A DNA stretch of 64,000 nt from Brassica napus (Eukaryota; Streptophyta; Magnoliopsida; Brassicales; Brassicaceae): NCBI RefSeq assembly GCF_020379485.1, contig NC_063435.1:2666001-2730000 (forward strand), given 5' to 3'. The position numbers were made by a program, and so were the translations under genes. How positions within the stretch are numbered: the stretch's first letter is position 1; every line of letters begins with the position of its first letter. Shown piece by piece: positions 24,801 to 34,713 of the stretch. The notes below the pieces were generated by a model. That model had not been told where the DNA came from. It saw nothing but the letters and a program-made list of their open reading frames with translations, and did not search any database.

Positions 24801-27800
24801 CTCTTCTTCAACAGGAAGTAAGTAATAAGTCGAACTCTTCTTTGTCATGTAAAACCACTTTTCATCGATATGTACAATATTGTACATATCGATGAACTTC
24901 GGATTATTGGGAATAGTAGAACTATCAAGCATCGAGACACAAAATTCCAGCCGAGCTCTCATATTACCATCACTCAAAGATGGCTTGATGGCATTTGAAT
25001 GTCGCTTAATGATCCCTCCTTTTAAAAGTCGAGACAAAAACCCATGGCTCACATTTAAAGATGCTGCAAGTGACCTTAGTGTTGTGCGACGATGGAGTGG
25101 AATGTTAGCGAATTGCTCAAGGTCAATTTGCTTTTTCTTCTTCCCACAATTTCCTTTCCTCTTGTGTGATACGTCAACAGCTTCTCCACTAGGAGTATTT
25201 TTGGCTCGTCGCCAAATCCGTTGGACCGTTTGTAAGGGGACTGAAAATAGATCCGAAACTTCTGTTGTCGTTGAATTCGGTAAAACTCCATTGACACTTC
25301 TCTCCAACAGTGCAAGATAGATCTCTACCCTTTCTCCATCTGTCATTTGTTTTCTTTTATGAACATTAGCTTCTTGAAGACCTTCTGACACGTGAATGTT
25401 TTCTCCTGTTGCAAATATCAAAAAGATTAAATTATTAAGATAACAAAAATTATTATTCTGTGATTCTTGTGTATATATAAATAATCGATCAAACAGCGAT
25501 GATTTTTGATTTATCCAAAAAAGAGAATAATTCTTGATTTATCCAAAAAAGAGAATATTTCTTGACATGTATTAGTAGCAAATTATTAGAAGTAATATGT
25601 AGATATATATCAACAATACAAAATAAATAATTAGCTAAAAATAAGGAAACAAAATATACCTGAATTCGTAAAAGAATGATTTTCCAGTTCTTCATCATAT
25701 TGAATAATTGCACCATCATCCGATGGAGTAGAATTTCTCGGTGGACTTTTATTCAAATCAAACAAAGCTTCTCTTTCATTATTTTGAAATGGTAAATTTA
25801 AATCAAATCTGTGAAAAGCCATTGATAAGTTTTAATTTGCATCAATCCATATTGCTAATATATATAGAAGATTAGTGAAATACTCTTTTGGTTTTGGCTC
25901 CATTCTAAATTCGTTTTCGTTAAAAATGTGGCTCCAAAACTAAAAAAATTCCCAAAGTGTAAAGTGTCTTTTGAGTAACCAAATTTATCTTGAAAAACAA
26001 ACAAATCTAGTAATAGCAAATAATTATCTGGTTGGGTGGTTGGGTACGTGCAACTTGTCTTTTTACTAGAGAATTTATTTGTCCTGCATTAAAACTCATT
26101 GCAGTGACAAAATTTATAGCAAATAATTATTGTCTTAATATGTGTGAAATACCTAAAACATCATACATTTAAATCCAGAGGGAGTATATAGTAAAGATTT
26201 TAAAATGATAGTAGTACTAAACTTTAAGTTAATGGTGGTGGTGGGGAATGATAGCATGCTATCGCTTATACGGAAACATCGTCGGAGATATACGGAGCAA
26301 AAGCTACTATAAATGTGTGGGACCCAAAGATTGAACAAGTGAATGAGTTCAGTCTCTCACAGATTTGGATTCTGTCCGGATCTTTCGTCGGTCCTGATCT
26401 CAATAGCATCGAAGCTGGCTGGCAGGTACTGTATTTTACTATTCAACCTTTCATGAGATGTTTATTTATTTAGTGACTGTGTGCAGTATTATATGTCTAA
26501 AGCTTTGATTGTTATACTAGTCAGGTCAGTCCGGAGCTGTATGGTGACAACAGACCAAGATTGTTCACTTATTGGACGGTATGCTTGTTGCTTTCTACTT
26601 GTCCACTCTTCTATGTTTTGATGCAACAAATAATCTGGTTGCACTTTCATATCAGTTTGCTTTAAATCAAGAGTCAAAAAGATATTTTTTTGGTAAAAAT
26701 GTTAAGTACTCTAAAACTTACTAGGGGTATAAACTGAATATCCTTGAGGATTGACTTTTAGCTAATGTGTTGGTTTTTAGGACATTCATGTGGTAGTGGA
26801 TAGTTTCCATGTGTAGTTCAGTGTCTAGTTATGGTATATAGATTGTATCTTCAGAACTACCATATATATTATATATATATTGCTTTGAAAGCACAGTTCC
26901 AATATGGTACTTTATCTTTTGTATATAATGAAATAGTAATCATCTAGAAAGTCAGTGACACTGTGCATGGAGATTATGATAGGGTGAATTGAAAGTGTAA
27001 ATTACGCCAAAAAATGACGGTTGAAAGTAAATTTATTTGTAACATTAATTCTTACAGGTACTTTTAGTGTGTAGTATTGATCATATTGAAGTTAATGGTG
27101 GTAGAGCAGAGTCATGATGATATTGTTTGGTGAAGAGCATTTATTATTGCATTAATAGCTTATTATTAATTGGATTTATACCATTCCAATTTCTGTACTA
27201 CTCTCCAAATCATTAAATCTGGATGAACAAATTGGTATATGATCATTGCTTCGGCAATAACTTGATTAAAGCATTTTGTTTTACTTGAGAATAATTAGTT
27301 ATCCTAAAGCAATGATAATTTATGTATTGTTTTAGAGTGATTCATATCAAGCAACAGGGTGTTACAATCTTCTATGCTCTGGATTTATCCAAACAAATAA
27401 CAAGATTGCCATTGGAGCCGCCATTTCTCCTCTCTCTACTTTCAATGGAAACCAATTTGATATCACCATTCTCATTTGGAAGGTTTGTCTCTATTTATTT
27501 GTCTCTTATATATAAACACACGTAAACTCTAGTATTAAACTAGTTTACGTGTTACTTGAGATATTCCAAAATAATGTTTAAATGAAACTCGCAATTAAAT
27601 GCATGCAGGATCCAAAATTGGGGAATTGGTGGATGGGTTTAGGAGACAAGACGTTGGTCGGGTATTGGCCAGCAGAGCTATTCACCCACTTAGCCGACCA
27701 CGCAACCACCGTGGAATGGGGCGGTGAGGTCGTGAACACACGTGCTTCAGGCCGTCACACGACAACCCAAATGGGTTCTGGTCATTTTCCGGATGAAGGG

Positions 27801-27986
27801 TTTGGGAAAGCAAGTTACTTCCGGAACTTGGAGATTGTTGATTCAGACAACAGTCTTGTACCGGTGCAGGACGTCAAGATATTAGCCGAGAACACCGAAT
27901 GTTACGACATTAAGAGTTCGTCTAGTAATGAGTGGGGAACTTATTTTTACTACGGTGGTCCAGGTTTTAATCCTAGGTGTGCTTGA
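21889..27986 (+). CDS. Neprosin-domain (DUF239/DUF4409) secreted protein
   Basis: This is a predicted secreted protein of the neprosin family; pitcher-plant neprosin is a glutamic, proline-cleaving endopeptidase, but the role of this member is unknown. Exons are 21889-22086, 22185-22271, 22605-22868, 26255-26425, 26525-26578, 27336-27482 and 27609-27986, all GT-AG, total 1299 nt, 432 aa. A signal peptide (LLLIFLVFVSLLSIKVTHVS) is followed by the DUF4409 part (PDGDVIDCVPKRKQPALDHP; WHVNGTRCPKGTVPIRR). The catalytic-like domain has QIWILSGSFVGPDLNSIEAG, ATGCYNLLCSGFIQ, and GDKTLVGYWPAELF with EWGGEVVN. Glutamates in IEAGWQ and EWGGEV are candidates for the catalytic pair. I start at the ATG at 21889 because the signal peptide follows. 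Intron 3 (3.4 kb) contains a complete mariner element; the splice sites around it are intact. It corresponds to At5g18460 by synteny from memory. Confidence 0.93.
23561..23842 (+). CDS. Unidentified 93-aa ORF inside the mariner element
   Basis: I do not recognise this protein. It is hydrophilic and charged in its first 80 residues (Lys/Glu/Ser-rich, then VTMREFDLNKIYYEVGGLHP) and ends in a hydrophobic stretch that may be intronic. The ATG is preceded by a strong acceptor-like tract (TTTTTTTTCCAG just upstream at about 23545-23555), so it could be an internal exon. It lies on the strand opposite to the transposase and converges on it. It shares only an FDLN tetrapeptide with the transposase N-terminus. 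It may be a captured host exon or chance. Confidence 0.35.
   Translation: MDEYGKTKVKQEENKSNNMKVCHVKSSDKEESSDVYRIHDSKSVTMREFDLNKIYYEVGGLHPDKEIEETILTIMRINMSKFFLAFYSSALFY
24078..25822 (-). CDS. Mariner-like transposase (DD39D)
   Basis: This cut-and-paste transposase binds the element's inverted ends and moves it at TA sites. Exons are 25822-25660 and 25405-24078, GT-AG, 1491 nt, 496 aa. The N-terminal exon has MAFHRFDLNLPFQN and ALFDLNKSPPRN, which includes DLNxxP (an EAR-type repression motif). A helix-turn-helix region follows (about residues 70-190: TEVSDLFSVPLQTVQRIWRR; LRSLAASLNVSHGFLSRLLK). The catalytic triad is visible: D in VHIDEKWFY, D in IFIQQDNARTH, and D in NILDLGFF, with exactly 39 residues between the second and third, which defines plant mariners. 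No stop or frameshift is seen. The intron contains a 28-bp tandem duplication. It is antisense to the host gene. Confidence 0.93.
25506..25561. repeat. 28-bp tandem duplication in the transposase intron
   Basis: Two adjacent 28-bp units begin TTGATTTATCCAAAAAAGAG at 25506 and 25534 and differ at one or two positions near their ends. They lie within the intron of the mariner transposase. Confidence 0.85.
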
Positions 27987-28662
27987 AAAAACAAGTGTAC
28001 ATAGTTTGAAATATGTTATTTTTTCAGTGAAAATTGAATATTTCCTTATTGTTTTTTTTACATCGTCAACATTATTAATTAAACATTTAAACCTAGTAAT
28101 TTATTATTGCATTAATAGAGAAAAGAGGCGTGTATGATATGAGAGTTCAAACTTTCAATACACGTTGGAAATTTATTCGAAGACTTGGAAAATTATTCAT
28201 CAAGTCGTTGATGCTTGGACCTAGTGATTAAGTATGGTCCTCGCTCATCAGCCACTTGCATATAGCAGAAGACCCCATGACACGTTTCTTCTTTCTACAC
28301 CAATTAAAGTTTGTCTCAGTAACCCATTGTTACCGTCGCAAACCTTGATCAACCATTGTAAGTCATAGTAGGACCAAATACATCCCAGTCTTTGGTCTGA
28401 GTTTGAACCTTCTGCCTCTGAAAGAGACTTCAGTGGAATACTTGGAAAGAAATTTCTTAGATAGTCTCCATCATGTTCTTAAAGAATGTGAGACTCTGCT
28501 ATGTTCCAAGCATATACCAAAGACCGTTCTAAATTACTTATTCAAAGTTATACAAAAGTCATAGAAACAGTTGGGAGTGTAAAAGGAGCCAAAGGTGCTA
28601 TATGTATATCCCTTAAGTGAGAGCCTAAAGTAAGACAAACAATTGAACTAATCAACTATCTA
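27987..28662. other. Spacer between neprosin and lectin genes
   Basis: This is 676 bp holding the 3' flank of the neprosin gene and the promoter/leader of the lectin gene. I see no other gene. GCTATATGTATATCCC near 28600 is a weak TATA candidate about 65 bp above the lectin ATG. Confidence 0.4.
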
Positions 28663-29877
28663 ATGGCTCTTTCACCCACTCTTGTTCCTCTCATTCTCAT
28701 TCTCATACCAATGTTTCTCGGGTCGGTTTCGGCCTTTTCACCACTCAAAACCGATACATTGAAACCGGGGCAGCAGCTCAGAGACTGGGAGCAGTTGATC
28801 TCCTCGGGTGGCGTCTTCACTCTCGGTTTCTTTACACCAACAGAATCATCTACCTTCTTACTTGGTTCAGCTGGTGTTAGGTATATCGGTATCTGGTCTC
28901 AGTACGGTCCAATAAATCCAGTTTGGGTGGGTAACCCAACCGAATCAGTCTCTGATTCATCCGGCTCTCTATCCATTGATACTAACGGGAATCTCAAGAT
29001 CACACGCGCAAACGCTTCTCCAATCATGCTGAACCAGCACATTTCCTTGGCTGGAAACGTCTCTGCCACTTTACTCGATTCCGGGAACTTCGTGATCCGA
29101 AATATCGGACCAGGAGGAGTCCCCGGTCGGGTTCTATGGCAAAGCTTTGACCATCCCACCAGTATGTTACTCCCCGGGATGAAGATAGGGTTTAACCTAA
29201 GAACCAAGAAAGAAGTCTCGGTTACTTCTTGGACAAGTAACCAAGTACCAGCCTCAGGAGCATTCAGACTAGGGCTAGACCCGTCAGGAGCCAACCAGCT
29301 ACTCGTCTGGCGCCATGGTGAAATCTACTGGTCAAGCGGAGTTCTGACAAACAACGGAAGCTCTAAACTAACCTTAGAGCTATCCAGAGAGTACCTTGAT
29401 TATGAATTCAAGTTTGGTTCAGACAAGTACATGAAGTACTTCAGTTACTCAATCAAGAAAACTAATGGTTCTGTCTATTCCAGCTGGTCACTGGACAATC
29501 TAGGCCAAATCACTGTGACCAACGTCCTCAGGAGCAACACAAGCAACAGGTGGATCTCTGAAAGCAGTCAACCTTGCACGACAGATTTAAAGAACAGTTC
29601 AGCGGTCTGCATCACGGAGAAGCCAACGGCTTGTAGGAAAGGGTCAGAGTATTTCGAACCGAGAAGAGGGTACATGACGGGTAGTGGTTACTATGGTGAT
29701 AGTTTGAGCTTTGGGCTTAGTGACTGCCATGGAAGCTGCTGGAGAAACTGTTCTTGCATAGCGTTCCAATCCTTTTCTGATGGTCAATGTCAGTATTGGG
29801 GAAAAGGATCAAAGTTTTTCCCTTATGATAGCTTCACCTTCGAACAAAAAATTTACGTTCTTGATTCTGTGAAGTGA
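28663..29877 (+). CDS. Curculin-like (bulb-type) lectin domain protein, secreted
   Basis: This is a single-exon protein of 404 aa, likely apoplastic and mannose-type glycan binding. It starts with a signal peptide (LVPLILILIPMFLGSVSAFS). A bulb-type lectin domain follows (about residues 30-190: GGVFTLGFFTP, LDSGNFVIRN, VLWQSFDHPTSMLLPGMKIG). An S-locus-glycoprotein-like middle part comes next, then a Cys-rich PAN-like end (SDCHGSCWRNCSCIAFQSFS). There is no transmembrane segment or kinase, so it is a lectin-only relative of G-type lectin receptor kinases. Several N-glycosylation sequons (NVS, NGS, NCS) are present. Its stop is 46 bp from that of the convergent PPR gene, so the 3' UTRs probably overlap. 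It matches At5g18470 by synteny from memory. Confidence 0.93.
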   Translation: MALSPTLVPLILILIPMFLGSVSAFSPLKTDTLKPGQQLRDWEQLISSGGVFTLGFFTPTESSTFLLGSAGVRYIGIWSQYGPINPVWVGNPTESVSDSSGSLSIDTNGNLKITRANASPIMLNQHISLAGNVSATLLDSGNFVIRNIGPGGVPGRVLWQSFDHPTSMLLPGMKIGFNLRTKKEVSVTSWTSNQVPASGAFRLGLDPSGANQLLVWRHGEIYWSSGVLTNNGSSKLTLELSREYLDYEFKFGSDKYMKYFSYSIKKTNGSVYSSWSLDNLGQITVTNVLRSNTSNRWISESSQPCTTDLKNSSAVCITEKPTACRKGSEYFEPRRGYMTGSGYYGDSLSFGLSDCHGSCWRNCSCIAFQSFSDGQCQYWGKGSKFFPYDSFTFEQKIYVLDSVK

Positions 29878-29923
29878 TGTGTTGTTGTAAGAGTAAATAA
29901 TATCAATAAAGGTGTTTAAATTA

Positions 29924-31441
29924 TCAAGAAACTAAAGAATCAAGAACTTCGAAGACATGTAATAACTTCCTCTCTTTGCATATTGATTCAACCACAGCTC
30001 TCCAAGACTCAGGCTCTGGTTTAAACCCCATTCCCACAAACCCTGTCAGAACTCGAATCCCCATTTCTGCATTCCCGGACCCACAAAGCTTAACCACTAA
30101 CTCGTTCCAAGTGGCATGGTGTGGCCAAACACCTTTCTTCGACATCAAACTCAAAAACTCCACCGCTTTCTCCAGCTCACCCTTCTTGCACAAGGCGTTC
30201 AGTATGATCCTATAACTACCTTTGTTCAAATGAACTCTTTCACATCCCCATTGACCTAACATCTCAAGAGCTTCTTCTGTTCTTCCTTCTCCGCACAACC
30301 CCCTGAGTATTACATTGTAAGTTAACGCATCAGCTCTGCATCCAAAAGCTTTCATCTCTCCAAGCAACTCCACAGCCTCATCAATCTGACCATTCCTACA
30401 AAAACAGTTCATCAAAGTAGTATACCCAACCGTGTCTAGCTTCAACCCGGTCTCCTTAACCTCATCAAAGACTTCTTTAGCTTCCTGAGCCCTTCCCTCT
30501 TTACAAAACCCATTCATCAAAGCAGAGTAGTTATACACATTAGGATTACATCCGTTCTTCTTCATGAACTCTATAATCATCTTACCTCTCTCAACCTCCC
30601 CTCCAAGACAAAACCCATTGATCATAACATTGAACGTCACAGGATCCGGAGAGATCCCTTCTTTAGAGATCATATCCTCAAACAATTCCATAGCTTCTTT
30701 AGACCTGGACTGCGCAAACAAACACTCCATCAACGTCGAGTAAGTGATCAAATTCGGATACGAAAGTCCAGATCTTTTCATCTCCTCCACAACCTTAAAC
30801 GCAGAATCAACATCCCCACTCTTGCAGTGATGCTTCACTAAAATATTGAAAATGCAAGTGTTCGGCTGCAACCCAAGATTCTTTTTACCATACAATAACA
30901 GCTTCTTAGCTAAACCAACCTCCTTTGAGTCCACAAGGAGGTTGAGGCACGTGCTAACTGCGTTGAGAGAAGGCTTCACACGTGCGACCACTTGGATCAA
31001 CCCAAACATCTCAATCACCTTATCGTGCAGCTCGAACCTGGAGAAGTGTCTCATTAAGTTGAGGAAGAGACCTTCCTGGAACCTGCAAGTCTCGTGCTTC
31101 ATCTGTCGGAGAATCGCGTCGACGGCGTTAAGCTTCTTGTGCCTGAGGAGATTGTCCAGGAGGACGGTGTACGTGGCGCTGTTGTGGTTGAAGCCTTTTT
31201 GCTGGGAGGCTTTGTTGAAGAGGTCGAGGGCTCGCTGAGGGTCTCTCTCGCGTTTGATGAGGTTGATTGCGGATTCGTGGGAGATGAATTGGGGTTTAGG
31301 GTTTAGGTCCACTTGTGAGATTGAGGATTCGGGAGGTGGGTCTGGTTTCTTCTTGGAGGTTAGGGAAATTGGAGATATCCATGATCGGGGAGACGATGAA
31401 AGGTGGCGACTTTCGTTGATTATCGGAGTTGGGAGACGCAT
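29924..31441 (-). CDS. Pentatricopeptide repeat (PPR) protein, P-type
   Basis: This is an RNA-binding PPR protein, probably imported into mitochondria or plastids, where P-type members stabilise or process transcripts. It is a single exon of 505 aa. I take the ATG at 31439-31441 (MRLPTPIINESRHLSSSPRS), whose basic, Ser/Arg-rich start fits an organellar transit peptide. From about residue 75 tandem 35-residue repeats run to the end, for example TFNVMINGFCLGGEVERGKM, NYSALMNGFCKEGRAQEAKE, GYTTLMNCFCRNGQIDEAVE and TYNVILRGLCGEGRTEEALE. There is no E/DYW extension. It matches At5g18475 by synteny from memory. A decayed fragment of this gene lies at 34141-34240. Confidence 0.93.
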   Translation of the reverse strand: MRLPTPIINESRHLSSSPRSWISPISLTSKKKPDPPPESSISQVDLNPKPQFISHESAINLIKRERDPQRALDLFNKASQQKGFNHNSATYTVLLDNLLRHKKLNAVDAILRQMKHETCRFQEGLFLNLMRHFSRFELHDKVIEMFGLIQVVARVKPSLNAVSTCLNLLVDSKEVGLAKKLLLYGKKNLGLQPNTCIFNILVKHHCKSGDVDSAFKVVEEMKRSGLSYPNLITYSTLMECLFAQSRSKEAMELFEDMISKEGISPDPVTFNVMINGFCLGGEVERGKMIIEFMKKNGCNPNVYNYSALMNGFCKEGRAQEAKEVFDEVKETGLKLDTVGYTTLMNCFCRNGQIDEAVELLGEMKAFGCRADALTYNVILRGLCGEGRTEEALEMLGQWGCERVHLNKGSYRIILNALCKKGELEKAVEFLSLMSKKGVWPHHATWNELVVKLCGSGNAEMGIRVLTGFVGMGFKPEPESWRAVVESICKERKLLHVFEVLDSLVS

Positions 31442-32667
31442 TGTATCACCTGTGATCAAGAGATTCGAATGTGTGAAGTTAGGTTAAGAGACGAGTGAGA
31501 GTGACGACTGACGACGACGATGATGGTAAACCGGTTCGGTTTAATAAATATTAGATCTCGGTACGGTTCGGGCTATAAACAACATTATTCGTTGTACGTT
31601 CGGTTTAAAATATGATGCTTCGGTGTCAAAGAATAAATAGATTCTGACCTGGAGGCAGGAGTTCTTTTTTAAGAAAAATTATTTGATGTTTATATATTTT
31701 TAGATAATATATAGTAGTAGATATAAAATTTAATAGTTTACTAGTTTTGACATGTTGTACATTGGATAATTAATAAATAATTTTATTTTAATTACTGTAA
31801 TTTGCTATAAAAATTTAGTTAGAAATATTTTTTAAATTTAATACTGAATTAATTTAATTTATGTATTTTAATAATAATTATGAATTTGTTGTTAATTGAA
31901 ATAATGCTATAATATTTTGTTATAATAAAATATCCAAAATTCAAAATATCATTGGTAGAATACATTTGTTTCAATAATATAGATAGTAAAATTTCTTCTT
32001 AACCTTAGTTCTACTACCACGACCTAGAATCTTGTATTTAGATTCTGATATGATCACATTTTAATATGTTCAATCTTAAAAATGAGAATGTTTAAAGATA
32101 TAATCAAGAAGGAAGATATTTCAGGTCAAAACACTCGATCAAAATTTTATTTTATAAAATAGTAATAATTTTTATTTGCAAATATTTTGAAGATTAATTG
32201 CTAAACGATGGTTTATCTTAGAGAATGATAGAAAAGGTTAAAATAATATCAAATCTTTAAAATAAATAGAGTTATTTAGAAATATTCTAGTGTTTTGATT
32301 AGTTTGAATTGAATTTATATTATAAAAAAAACTTAAAGTTCTAAAAGAACTAAAAAAATAACTTAAAAATTATGATTTGAAAAAATAATTATTTATTTAA
32401 GAAGTCATATGATTACTTTATGCTGCGGATCTCTGTTCTCTTCTGAAAGAGAGCAACTTCGAATTGGTAAGAAAATTTCTCTCCATTAAATAAGTTGGGA
32501 TCTCTCCATTTAATAAGTTAGGATGAAGTTGCTAAACGTACTGAAATTGTGGCAGATAGAAGTGATAATTAAATTTTCAATATTTAATTTTAAACATATT
32601 TAGCTTTGAAGGTCCTTAGAGTTCAATAAAGATAAAAGAAAACAAAACGTCATGCTAGATAGCTCAC
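31442..32667. other. AT-rich spacer
   Basis: This is the upstream region of the PPR gene, including a CGGTTCGG-rich patch (31535-31610), then about 1 kb of very AT-rich DNA without coding potential. The HEI10-like fragment begins abruptly after it. No transposon ends are clear to me. Confidence 0.45.
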
Positions 32668-33493
32668 CTTGCTTTCTCGGAGAACTTCTCTTGGAGCTCT
32701 TGAATATCCATCTTGAGGGTTTCCACCTCTTCTTGCATCTTCTCATGCCTCTTGTGCATCTTCTGGTATGTTGCCTGCGCTTGCTCCAGTTTCTCGATAA
32801 TCTTTGCTTTCACGTCCTCACATTTCTGATTGCACTTATCAACAAGTTTATTCATTTGGTGCTGCATCTCCAGGTCCCTTTGCGAGATGTAGAACGTCAC
32901 ACTTCTTAGCGCACACTTCATCACTAGGTTGAATCAGGAAAACATACAAGAAGAGAAGTGCAACATAATTACAAATGGAGTAACTAAGTTGATAGAATTT
33001 TGGAAAAAAAGGATACGGTCTCGGGGAGAAACACCGGTCATCGCCATCTGACAACAAAGGCATGCAGTCAAATGACGGGAATGTTACAAAATTGGAAAGC
33101 TGTGCTAAAACCACTTACATTCACCCAGTCATCATTTGGATTGATATCCACGGCTTTCATGGAACTGAGATTTGAAAACAAAACAAAAGATTAAACAGTC
33201 AAGCAAAGGAACAAAGAATGAAGAGGTCATGGACATTTTTTATACCTCTCGGTGAGAACTTGATCACAAACGGGGGACACACGCCATTGTCACTGAGAAT
33301 TTTGACCGCATCTTCAGTACCTAGTCGTATGAGGTTAAGTATCAAGCTCACAGCACACAATAGGTATATTATCGATTCATCAAGAAAATGATGCTAAAGA
33401 AAGAAGGTAAAATGGCATACACAAAAGGTGGCCACATGTTGTGTAAACGGCTTGTTGCCCTTCCAAGTCCTTCCAGCAACAGTTGCACTTCAT
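32668..33493 (-). pseudogene. Truncated, frame-broken HEI10-like (meiotic RING E3 ligase) gene copy
   Basis: HEI10 is a RING/coiled-coil SUMO/ubiquitin ligase that marks meiotic crossover sites. Five exons match its N-terminal half: 33493-33421 (MKCNCCWKDLEG, TTCGHLLC), 33320-33246 (TEDAVKILSDNGVCP), 33164-33119 (SMKAVDINPNDDWVN), 33047-33017 (MAMTGVSPRD) and 32923-32668 (MKCALRSVTFYISQRDLEMQ, then coiled coil to QELQEKFSEKAR). Introns are kept, so it is a DNA-level copy and not a retrocopy. In exon 2 the RING sequence CP-VCDQVLTE is out of frame by two extra bases in a run of five G (33272-33276), which breaks the second half of the RING. The rest of the gene after FSEKAR is missing. Arabidopsis HEI10 is on another chromosome (from memory, At1g53490), so this is a transposed fragment. 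Confidence 0.8.
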
Positions 33494-34140
33494 TGTTTGC
33501 TGAGTATCTCAACCTGCCAAAATGAACAACATGAATGACTTAGGTTTCTCAACATAACGATCCTTGATTCGAAACCAATGAATACAACAACTACGATCAT
33601 AGCGAACGCTTTTCGTGCCAAGGCAACAACACTACCACAATTAGTCTCGGATTCAAAAATCGAGACGCATCGAGTTTCCACAGAACCAAAGAGAAACTAA
33701 CTAGAGACTATGAAACGAAACAAAATCTGCAATCTATGGAGGAATAAGAATCTCACAGCAAAAATCTAGAAACGTTCCATTCGCAAATCCTAACCACAGC
33801 GAACATCTATCCATCTCTGATTATGCAAGATAACACTATCAATCACACACACATGTACTACTTAACAGCTCTCGGAGGATTCAAAACGACAAGGAACGAA
33901 TAAATCGCAGCGAGTTTCCACAATTAACTAGTGGTGTCTTGAAAAATAATAATCGTTTAATTATTCCAAAATTAATCATAATTGTCAAAGAACTGTAATG
34001 AACAAGTTGTGTACATCATCCAACCTAAGAACACATATACCTAGGTTTCTTTGATATAAATAATTGAAAGGAAAATTTTACAAAATGAAATAATAGCAAT
34101 TTATTTATATCTGGTTTGATCTAGTAAAATCTTTTCTTTT

Positions 34141-34240
34141 CAGATCATATCCTCAAACAATTCTATCAGTTATTTGGACCTCAAATGTGCAAATAAACTC
34201 CATTGTTGAGTGAGTGATCAAATTGGAATATTCCAGATTC
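34141..34240 (-). pseudogene. Scrap of the neighbouring PPR gene
   Basis: GATCATATCCTCAAACAATT at 34143 is identical to the PPR gene at 30670. Similarity continues for about 95 bp (GTGCAAATAAACTCCAT versus GCGCAAACAAACACTCCAT; GTGATCAAATT in both), in the same orientation, with a few small gaps. It is about 3.4 kb from the source gene. Confidence 0.75.
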
Positions 34241-34336
34241 TGATAGTTGAAGTTGTGACTTGCTAAGCCCTTTATATCTTATGTAATCAAAGATAATCAG
34301 TTGTAAATTAGGTTTTAAAAATTCTACTGGCAAGTA

Positions 34337-34388
34337 ACGGAAAGCCGGTTTTTTTTTTTTTTTTTTTGAAACACACGGAAAGCCGGTT
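34337..34388. repeat. Micro-insertion of T17GAAACAC flanked by 14-bp direct repeats
   Basis: ACGGAAAGCCGGTT occurs at 34337-34350 and exactly at 34375-34388. Between them are 17 T and GAAACAC. On the minus strand the insert reads GTGTTTC followed by poly(A), like the end of the retro-insertion at 14564 (GTGTTC-poly(A)). This is a dead-on-arrival retro-insertion of 24 bp. Confidence 0.8.
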
Positions 34389-34713
34389 AGAATGAATAAA
34401 TTTCAGAGAAACTACATTGGTTACTTTTTTTCAAAAAAAAATTGTGGCCCAGTGTAAAGTTTTCTGCCCAATCTTCACAATGTATGATAGAATCTTATGT
34501 GAAATTTTTTAACTGTTTGAGCACAAATGGACTCTCTCAGTATTTAAAATATAAACTGTACAAATGTCTACAAAGAGAGGAGACAAAGAAAGAACAAAGC
34601 TATATAACAATCTCAAGACAGAACTACAAACGTTCAGATCATATGCTCTTGTTACTGCAAGTTACAATGGTCAATGGTGACACATTTTCTCCGGTGTCTT
34701 GCTTTTGGTTGTG

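Larger units (their letters stand above)
23253..26183 (-). mobile_element. Complete plant mariner-like element in intron 3 of the neprosin gene
   Basis: The ends are inverted: CTCCCTCCGGATATGAATGT at 23253 and, read inward from 26183, CTCCCTCTGGATTTAAATGT. About 24 of the first 28 positions match. TA flanks both sides (23251-23252 and 26184-26185), the canonical Tc1/mariner target duplication, and CTCCCTCCG is the usual plant mariner terminus. The AATGTAAGATGTT motif is repeated at about 23268 and 23301. The element is 2931 bp and encodes an intact two-exon transposase on the minus strand plus a second ORF on the plus strand, so it could be autonomous. Confidence 0.92.
33494..34713. other. 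Spacer with gene scraps, 3' of IPUT1
   Basis: This lies between the HEI10 fragment and the IPUT1 stop (both minus strand). It holds the presumed 5' flank of the HEI10 fragment (33494-33960), a PPR scrap, a micro-insertion at 34337-34388 and the IPUT1 3' UTR. No independent gene is supported. Confidence 0.45.

Noticed and set aside
25406..25421. Transposase start within the intron (MIFATGENIHV)
   Set aside because: It reads intronic sequence and begins at a non-ATG codon. The two-exon model from 25822 restores a typical mariner N-terminus.
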